Shown in pieces: positions 59,214-64,000 of a DNA stretch of 64,000 bases (position 1 is the stretch's first letter; the number at the start of each line of letters is the position of its first letter). Under the pieces are notes generated by a model, which saw nothing but the letters and a program-made list of their open reading frames with translations, was not told the DNA's origin and did not search any database. Source of the DNA: Trichococcus collinsii. GTDB taxonomy: Bacteria > Bacillota > Bacilli > Lactobacillales > Aerococcaceae. The position numbers were made by a program, and so were the translations under genes. The stretch spans positions 372,001 to 436,000 of the forward strand of contig NZ_FNQH01000002.1 of NCBI RefSeq assembly GCF_900107505.1. Direction: 5' to 3'.

Positions 59214-59245
59214 CAAAAAAAACAAGAGCAACGTTCTGCTCTTGT
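59214..59245 (-). terminator. Terminator of the metal ABC operon
   Basis: ACAAGAGCA pairs with TGCTCTTGT around a six-base loop; on the minus strand it is followed by eight T's, 24 bases after the permease stop. Confidence 0.9.
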
Positions 59246-59268
59246 CCATATATCTTATTGTTAAGATT

Positions 59269-60078
59269 CTACTTCTTTTCAGCGATAACCTTATAAATGC
59301 TCGTCAAAATGAACATGGCCACGAAAACCAAAGTGATGGTGGCTCCGGGAGGCGTCCCGTATTGGTAGGATGCGAACAGTCCACCGTACATTCCCGTCAA
59401 ACCGATGCCTATCCCAAGCAGGATGACACCGTTAAAGGTATGCACCAGTCTCATCGAGATGGCTGCCGGCAGAATCATGATTGAAGAAACCAACAGTGAC
59501 CCAGTAATCGGCATCACCACGCTGATAGCAACCCCTGTGATCACAGAAACCATCAGCGACATCATACGGACGGGCAGCCCCGCTGTATGGGCCGTGTCTT
59601 CATCAAAGGTCAAAACATATAACGGTTTACGGAAAACCAGATACAACAGCACGACAATGATTGCCAAAGCCAACAAAATAAGGATTTGCTCGTCATTTAT
59701 GGTGATGATTGATCCGAACAGATACTGTTCGACACTGGCGTTCTGCTTCCCCGATACGAAGCTCATCAGCACCAATGCCACTGCCATTCCCGTAGCCATC
59801 AGAATCGCGATGGATATTTCCGAATAGCCTTTGAAGATGACGCGTAAATATTCGATTCCGATTGCTGCCAAAATGACGATTGCTAATGTGGTGAGCGTCG
59901 GATTAATGTTAAGAAGCATCCCTAAAGCAACTCCGGCCAAGGAAACATGCGACAGCGTGTCCGCCATCAATGATTGCCGGCGCAAAATCAGCAGCAGGCC
60001 TAAAATGGGTGCCATGATTGCGATCAATGTTGATGCTTGGAAGGCTCTTTGCATAAATCCATAGAGAAACATCTCCAC
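59269..60078 (-). CDS. Zn/Mn ABC transporter permease (ZnuB/AdcB-like)
   Basis: A 269-residue membrane protein of the ABC-3 family with eight or nine helices (for example STLIAIMAPILGLLLIL, LVSVITGVAISVVMPITGSL). SLMADTLSHVSLAGVALG is the loop typical of this family, contacting the ATPase. The start is a GTG at 60078, seven bases after aaaggagg; it lies inside the end of the ATPase gene (55-base overlap). It is the last gene of the binding protein-ATPase-permease operon. The Zur-like box upstream favours zinc. Confidence 0.92.
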   Translation of the reverse strand: MEMFLYGFMQRAFQASTLIAIMAPILGLLLILRRQSLMADTLSHVSLAGVALGMLLNINPTLTTLAIVILAAIGIEYLRVIFKGYSEISIAILMATGMAVALVLMSFVSGKQNASVEQYLFGSIITINDEQILILLALAIIVVLLYLVFRKPLYVLTFDEDTAHTAGLPVRMMSLMVSVITGVAISVVMPITGSLLVSSIMILPAAISMRLVHTFNGVILLGIGIGLTGMYGGLFASYQYGTPPGATITLVFVAMFILTSIYKVIAEKK

Positions 60079-60731
60079 GGCGAATCCTCCTTTCTGACCA
60101 ACTGAATATGGGTATCCATGAACTCTTTGATATCTTCGTGCTCATGCGTAACCATGATGATTGCTTTTTTGTGGACTTGTGAATTGTGTTTCAGCAAGCG
60201 ATAGAATCGCTCGCGTGATTCCTTATCCATTCCGGTTGTAGGCTCATCGAGCACAAACAAGTCCGGATCTGTTGCAAAAATACGGGCCAAGGCAATGCGT
60301 TGTTTTTGTCCACCGGAAAGTTCACCAATCTTTTTGTTGCGCATTTCCCACATGCCCACGGATTCCAAAGCTTTTTTTACATGGATATGATCTTCTTCAT
60401 CCAATTTTTTGAACCATTTGCCTTTTTGGTATCTGCCAGACTCCACAAACTCAAGCACCCTACTAGGAAAGCCGATATTGAACGACGAAATCTGCTGTGG
60501 TGCATAACCGATTGTCAGCTTTTCCCCACGATAGTTCACCTTCGAAATTGTCGCGCTACCCTCCCGGGGACTCAAAAGCCCCAGTATACTTTTCAATAAG
60601 GTCGATTTCGCCGCGCCGTTTTCGCCCGTAAGGATGACGAATTCTCCTTCGTGCACCTGGAATGTGATATCCTGCAGGACAGGTTCATCATCGTAATAGA
60701 ACGACAGATGCTGTACATCGATATATTCCAC
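60024..60731 (-). CDS. Zn/Mn ABC transporter ATPase (ZnuC/AdcC-like)
   Basis: A 235-residue ABC ATPase. Walker A reads GENGAAKSTLLKS; Ala replaces the usual Gly/Ser before Lys (GxxGxGKS becomes GENGAAKS), which is unusual but may be tolerated. The signature is LSGGQKQRIALAR, Walker B is LFVLDEPTTGMD, and the H-loop is IMVTHEHEDI. The Q-loop is GYAPQQISSFN. It follows the binding-protein gene by 18 bases and overlaps the permease gene. Confidence 0.92.
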   Translation of the reverse strand: MEYIDVQHLSFYYDDEPVLQDITFQVHEGEFVILTGENGAAKSTLLKSILGLLSPREGSATISKVNYRGEKLTIGYAPQQISSFNIGFPSRVLEFVESGRYQKGKWFKKLDEEDHIHVKKALESVGMWEMRNKKIGELSGGQKQRIALARIFATDPDLFVLDEPTTGMDKESRERFYRLLKHNSQVHKKAIIMVTHEHEDIKEFMDTHIQLVRKEDSPWRCFSMDLCKEPSKHQH

Positions 60732-60749
60732 TTGAATCCCTCTCTTCTG

Positions 60750-61697
60750 TTACTGAATCACTTTTTTCAAAGCTGTCAAATTTTCTTCCATCACACTCAG
60801 GTAATCTTTACCCGCTTCCTGGTCTTCATCAGTTATCCCTTCAAGCGGACTAAGCACTTCCAGAGAGGCACCTGTTGCTTCAGCCAAAGTTTGCGCTGTT
60901 TTTGACGAGGCGCTGTCCGAATAATATACGGTAGTAATCTGATTATCGATCATAAATTGCTGCAGTTCAGCCAGTTTGGCAGGATTCGGTTCCGCATCGG
61001 ATGACACGTCGGAGACCGCCACTTCAGTCAGTTCGTAACGGCGGGCGATATAGCCAAAAGCAGCGTGCTGGACGACGAATGTGCGGTTTTCGGCAGTCTC
61101 AAAGGCAGCCTGATAAGCCGCATCCAGTTCCGACAATTTTTCAGTAAAGGCAGCTGCATTTGCTTCATAACTCTCTTTATTGGCTTCATCCGCCTCAAGG
61201 ACTCCGGCCAAAATGGCGGTGACTTCCTCTTTCGCATACACCGGATCCAACCAGACATGTGGATCGAGGCTGTGGGCATCTTCGCCTTCATCATCACTAT
61301 GCTCTTCTTCGGCAGCCTCTTCCAATTCAAAAAGTGTGATATTCTCGGCTGCTTCGACGACGATCACATCGCTCGATTCAATGGATTCCAGCACGCTGGG
61401 TACCCACGTTTCCATTTCATCGCTGTTGTAGACGAACACATCCGCGTCAGCGATCGCCGCGATATCCTGCGGTGTCGGCTCGTAGCCATGCGATTCTTGT
61501 CCGGCATCCAGCAAAACGGAAACTTCGCCATTGTCGCCTACCACGTTTGTCGCAAAATCGTACATCGGATAGAAGGTTGTAACAACCTTTATCCCATCCT
61601 CAGAAACGGCTGCTTCATCGCTTCCGCTCGCCCCACAACCAACCAGAACAAGGGCTGTTGCAGACAAAATGCCTGTTAATTTCAATCTATTTAGCAT
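60750..61697 (-). CDS. Zinc-type metal-binding lipoprotein (ZnuA/AdcA-like)
   Basis: The 315-residue cluster A-1 binding protein starts with a lipoprotein signal ending in the lipobox LVGC (Cys21). Metal ligands fit the family spacing: H70 (ESHGYEPTP), H147 (LDPHVWLDP) and H211 (VVQHAAFGY), with a later acidic ligand likely near the YYSDSAS segment. A short acidic, His-containing loop (EEEHSDDEGEDAHS, 130-143) precedes the second ligand, as in zinc rather than manganese binders. It is the first gene of the operon and follows a Zur-type box. There is no AdcA-like ZinT domain. Confidence 0.93.
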   Translation of the reverse strand: MLNRLKLTGILSATALVLVGCGASGSDEAAVSEDGIKVVTTFYPMYDFATNVVGDNGEVSVLLDAGQESHGYEPTPQDIAAIADADVFVYNSDEMETWVPSVLESIESSDVIVVEAAENITLFELEEAAEEEHSDDEGEDAHSLDPHVWLDPVYAKEEVTAILAGVLEADEANKESYEANAAAFTEKLSELDAAYQAAFETAENRTFVVQHAAFGYIARRYELTEVAVSDVSSDAEPNPAKLAELQQFMIDNQITTVYYSDSASSKTAQTLAEATGASLEVLSPLEGITDEDQEAGKDYLSVMEENLTALKKVIQ

Positions 61698-61713
61698 AAT
61701 ATATTATTCCTCC

Positions 61714-61734
61714 AAAACGTAATGATTACTGTTT
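61714..61734. promoter_or_regulatory. Zur-type box upstream of the metal ABC operon
   Basis: The core GTAATGATTAC (61719-61729) is a perfect 11-bp palindrome matching the centre of the Zur consensus TCGTAATNATTACGA, with A/T-rich flanks. It lies between the promoter and the ribosome site. Confidence 0.65.
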
Positions 61735-61750
61735 AAGTCCCGATAGACAC

Positions 61751-61778
61751 TTTATCACAATTGGATGCAACGAGTCAA
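61751..61778 (-). promoter_or_regulatory. Candidate promoter of the metal ABC operon
   Basis: The minus strand has -35 TTGACT (61773-61778), a 16-bp spacer and -10 GATAAA (61751-61756). Confidence 0.45.
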
Positions 61779-61805
61779 CCATTCCGCTTCCATTTCACAA
61801 GCAAA

Positions 61806-61838
61806 AACCGCAAACCCTTCAGAGGGGTTCACGGTTTT
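61806..61838 (-). terminator. Terminator of ispE
   Basis: On the minus strand, AAACCGTGAACCC pairs with GGGTTTGCGGTTT (one mismatch) around a short loop and is followed by TTTT-GC, a few bases after the ispE stop. Confidence 0.8.
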
Positions 61839-61842
61839 CTAA

Positions 61843-62703
61843 TCATTCTTCATTCAGCAGTCGGACCATATAAACTTCTTCACAGAATCCTCGCAAACTG
61901 TTGTAGGCTCTTTTGATGCGCGACGTGTTTCTGCTGAATCCGATAATGGTCGGGCCGCTACCGCTCATCGTCACGCCGTCAAGGCCGTACTTCTCCATCC
62001 TGTCCTTCAATTGTCGCAGTTCCGGATGCTTATTGAAGGTCACTTGTTCCAATGCATTGCCAACGTTCTGGCACATCCGCTCGTAGTCGCCCTCCTCGAT
62101 GGCTTGCGCGACGATGCGGGAAGTCGGTTTGTGCTGCAATTGCTCGACAGCCAACAGCCGAAAAATCGTCTTCGTTGAGACGCTCAGACGCGGTTTCGCC
62201 AAAATCACCCAACAGGATGGCATCGGCCGCAATTTGCGGACGATTTCCCCTCGACCTGATACGAAGGCTGTGCCCCCCACTATGCTGTAGGGAACATCAG
62301 AGCCTACTTGGTTGCCAATCGCAATCAGCTCTTCCACAGAAAGCTTCAGGTCCCAGATCTTGTTCAGCGCACGCAAAGCTGCAGCGGCATCCGTGCTGCC
62401 GCCACCCAATCCGGCAGCAACAGGGATTTTCTTGTCGATTTCGATTTTGATCCCCTTCTTTATCCCGCAACGGTCTTTGAGAAGCTTCACTGCTTGATAG
62501 ACATGATTTCGCGTATCCACCGGCAAAAATACTTTATTCGTGTAGATTCTGATTTCATCTTTTTCGAGAGGAGTAAACGTAAGATGGTCCGCGAGGTCGA
62601 CTGAAGCCATCACCATTTCGAGTTCATGATAAAGGTCATCCCGCTTATACAATACATCTAATGCCAAATTTATTTTTGCCGGTGCACGTTCAATCCATTC
62701 CAT
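61843..62703 (-). CDS. ispE: 4-diphosphocytidyl-2-C-methyl-D-erythritol kinase
   Basis: A GHMP kinase (286 residues) of the non-mevalonate isoprenoid pathway. ERAPAKINLALDVLYKRDDL, the ATP loop PVAAGLGGGSTDAAAALRAL, GSDVPYSIVGGTAFVSGRGE and the GHMP motif 3 GVTMSGSGPTIIGF are present. The neighbour order veg-ispE-purR is as in Bacillus, with a metal transporter inserted before purR. Many lactobacilli use only the mevalonate route and have ispE as a remnant, but this copy looks intact. Presence of the rest of the pathway cannot be seen here. Confidence 0.93.
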   Translation of the reverse strand: MEWIERAPAKINLALDVLYKRDDLYHELEMVMASVDLADHLTFTPLEKDEIRIYTNKVFLPVDTRNHVYQAVKLLKDRCGIKKGIKIEIDKKIPVAAGLGGGSTDAAAALRALNKIWDLKLSVEELIAIGNQVGSDVPYSIVGGTAFVSGRGEIVRKLRPMPSCWVILAKPRLSVSTKTIFRLLAVEQLQHKPTSRIVAQAIEEGDYERMCQNVGNALEQVTFNKHPELRQLKDRMEKYGLDGVTMSGSGPTIIGFSRNTSRIKRAYNSLRGFCEEVYMVRLLNEE

Positions 62704-62884
62704 CGCTCCACGCTCCTCTCCACTGTTCTTATACTTACAATACTAGCTTAAGCGTGCCGTTTTTAAAAGAAATATATGTCAATAGACAAGAATTACTTTC
62801 TGAAGTGTCATTATTGTCTGAATTGATTCCCAGAACCGTTTTTTCCCGCAATCTGTTCGACCTGTCGCAAACGATTTTTTCCAT

Positions 62885-62914
62885 AAAAAAAAACAGACAT
62901 TTCGGTGTCTGTTT
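62885..62914 (-). terminator. Terminator of veg
   Basis: AAACAGACA pairs with TGTCTGTTT around a six-base loop; on the minus strand it runs into a T-tract, about 30 bases after the veg stop. Confidence 0.8.
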
Positions 62915-62943
62915 GATTTATTTGGAATAAGTTCTTACATAAT

Positions 62944-63201
62944 TTAAGCGTACAAGCATTTTTCTTCATCGTAAAATAAAATCTCTACAGCTTCGGTTAA
63001 AACATCTGCATAACTGTATGATACACGTTCAAATGCATTTTCGTTTTGGTCTAGATCAACCACAAATACAGCATGATACGTTTCCCGTAAAATACCTTTT
63101 CGTTCTGTCTTGCGTTTGCGTCCTGCTTGCGCAGTCAGCATAACTTTCTGCCCTAAGTGACATTCCAGTTGTTCTTTAATCTGACTCAAATTATCCGGCA
63201 T
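62944..63201 (-). CDS. veg: Veg protein, biofilm-associated regulator
   Basis: The 85-residue protein (MPDNLSQIKEQLECHLGQKV, AQAGRKRKTERKGILRETYH) matches the Veg family, with an SH3-like small beta-barrel. Bacillus Veg influences biofilm matrix gene expression; its biochemical activity is unsettled. A good gaggtg site precedes the ATG. It sits between rsmA and ispE, as in Bacillus. Confidence 0.96.
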   Translation of the reverse strand: MPDNLSQIKEQLECHLGQKVMLTAQAGRKRKTERKGILRETYHAVFVVDLDQNENAFERVSYSYADVLTEAVEILFYDEEKCLYA

Positions 63202-63465
63202 TCTGTTTCACCTCACTGATTCACAGTATAACACAGATAAATTTAATTTACAAGCATATCACAGAGGACGTATGCGCGCAACTATGAAACGAATAAATTT
63301 TCAAAGAAATCTTATCAACTTTTTTTACTTTTTTTTAGTAAAACTGCTGGTCGGAAAATTACACCCCGGATGCTTCCTCTTCCCTTCGCAATGGGATTCG
63401 GAAAGTGATGTATCCGTATCGATGGTGCTTCAGTACGCGAAAATATCAGGGCATCTTTTGATAGA
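63202..63465. other. Intergenic region between rsmA and veg
   Basis: This 264-base stretch should hold the veg promoter. A run of T's (63317-63338) and an AT-rich leader are visible. I found no clear terminator for rsmA and no credible ORF. Confidence 0.4.
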
Positions 63466-63999
63466 TTATTGAACGTCCAAATATTTGACCAAGGCATTCG
63501 CCAAGTCCGCAAATTGTTCGATACTCAGGGCTTCTCCTCGTTTTGAAGGCTCAATGCCGGCTTCTTCAAGTCCAGCTGTCAAAGCCGCCTTGATCTCTTC
63601 CGTTTTGCCGTAGCGGGATTGCAGATTGTTCCAGAGCGTTTTTCTGCGTTGATTGAAACCGGCGCGCACCAAATCAAAGAAGAACGCCTCATCGGTAACC
63701 TTGACTTTAGGCTCTGCTCTGCGCTGCAGTTTCAGGATTGCCGAATCGACATTCGGTTGCGGCACAAAAACAGTTTTCGGAACGATGAAAGCAATCTCGG
63801 CTTCGGTATAGTAGTCGATCGCAATCGTCAATGAACCGAATGCTTTCGTTCCAGGCTTGGCTGTCATACGCTGCGCGACTTCTTTTTGCATCATCATCAC
63901 AAACGTATCGATCGGTAAATCAGTCTCTATGAAATTCATGATGATTGGCGTCGTGATATAGTAAGGAAGATTCGCTGCTACCACCAAGCGGTCAGCCGG
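63466..63999 (-). CDS. rsmA: 16S rRNA dimethyladenosine transferase, 5' part outside window
   Basis: The visible 177 residues begin in the SAM methylase core ([20 protein letters not shown]), including the adenine-target motif NLPY. They continue with [35 protein letters not shown] and the C-terminal helical domain [20 protein letters not shown]. RsmA (KsgA) dimethylates A1518 and A1519 of 16S rRNA late in 30S assembly. The frame is open to the window's right edge, so the N-terminal third lies outside. Confidence 0.96.
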   Translation of the reverse strand, partial: PADRLVVAANLPYYITTPIIMNFIETDLPIDTFVMMMQKEVAQRMTAKPGTKAFGSLTIAIDYYTEAEIAFIVPKTVFVPQPNVDSAILKLQRRAEPKVKVTDEAFFFDLVRAGFNQRRKTLWNNLQSRYGKTEEIKAALTAGLEEAGIEPSKRGEALSIEQFADLANALVKYLDVQ

Positions 64000-64000
64000 T

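Noticed and set aside
63315-63512. 65-codon minus-strand frame between rsmA and veg
   Set aside because: It begins inside rsmA in another frame, has no ribosome site and no recognisable domain.

Overview
This is a chromosomal window from a low-to-moderate GC Gram-positive bacterium. The order of housekeeping genes matches Bacillus/Lactobacillales. The sporulation genes that sit in these intervals in Bacillus (spoVG, spoVT, spoIIE) are missing, and ldh, RqcP, DivIC and Veg are present. I infer a lactic-acid-type member of the Lactobacillales, probably Carnobacteriaceae (Trichococcus-like). The genus is inference only. No rRNA, tRNA, CRISPR, insertion sequence or prophage was seen.

Layout. (1) 1-3.7 kb, plus strand: an Rgg-like regulator (cut by the window edge), an ApbE flavin transferase, and two paralogous NAD(P)H:FMN reductases. 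The second reductase carries a PAS domain and a C-terminal tail with two tandem ApbE-type flavinylation motifs. This is the most unusual locus in the window. (2) 3.9-10 kb, accessory genes: a MarR-controlled nitroreductase/ABM monooxygenase operon with two palindromic operators at its promoter, a choloylglycine-hydrolase-like enzyme, a 42-residue basic protein, rplM-rpsI, an unknown 117-residue protein, and a MetI-type PLP enzyme. (3) 10-14 kb: a 51-bp tandem repeat between two strong terminators, then (minus strand) ecfA1-ecfA2-ecfT-truA and a small chorismate mutase. (4) 14.4-28.5 kb: the complete S10-spc-alpha ribosomal superoperon, rpsJ to rplQ, with secY, adk, infA and rpoA. (5) 28.7-30.7 kb: an ammonium channel fused to a PII protein, with a GlnR-type box upstream, inserted between tuf and rpsJ. 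(6) 31-35.6 kb: the str operon rpsL-rpsG-fusA-tuf. (7) 35.9-64 kb: the region that in Bacillus runs rsmA to lysS, here in reverse orientation (rsmA, veg, ispE, purR, glmU, prs, pth, mfd, murJ-like, yabN, rqcP, divIC, yabR, tilS, hpt, ftsH, hslO, cysK, dusB, lysS). Three additions interrupt it: a Zn/Mn ABC transporter under a Zur-like box, a cupin gene, and ldh under a Rex-like box.

How it works together. Most of the window is translation, tRNA and ribosome quality control, cell-wall precursor supply, nucleotide salvage and fermentation. The regulatory sites that can be read (GlnR, Zur, Rex, PurR and MarR type) tie the inserted genes to nitrogen, metal, redox, purine and electrophile status. 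Several starts are GTG or TTG and were placed from Shine-Dalgarno spacing and homologous N-termini.
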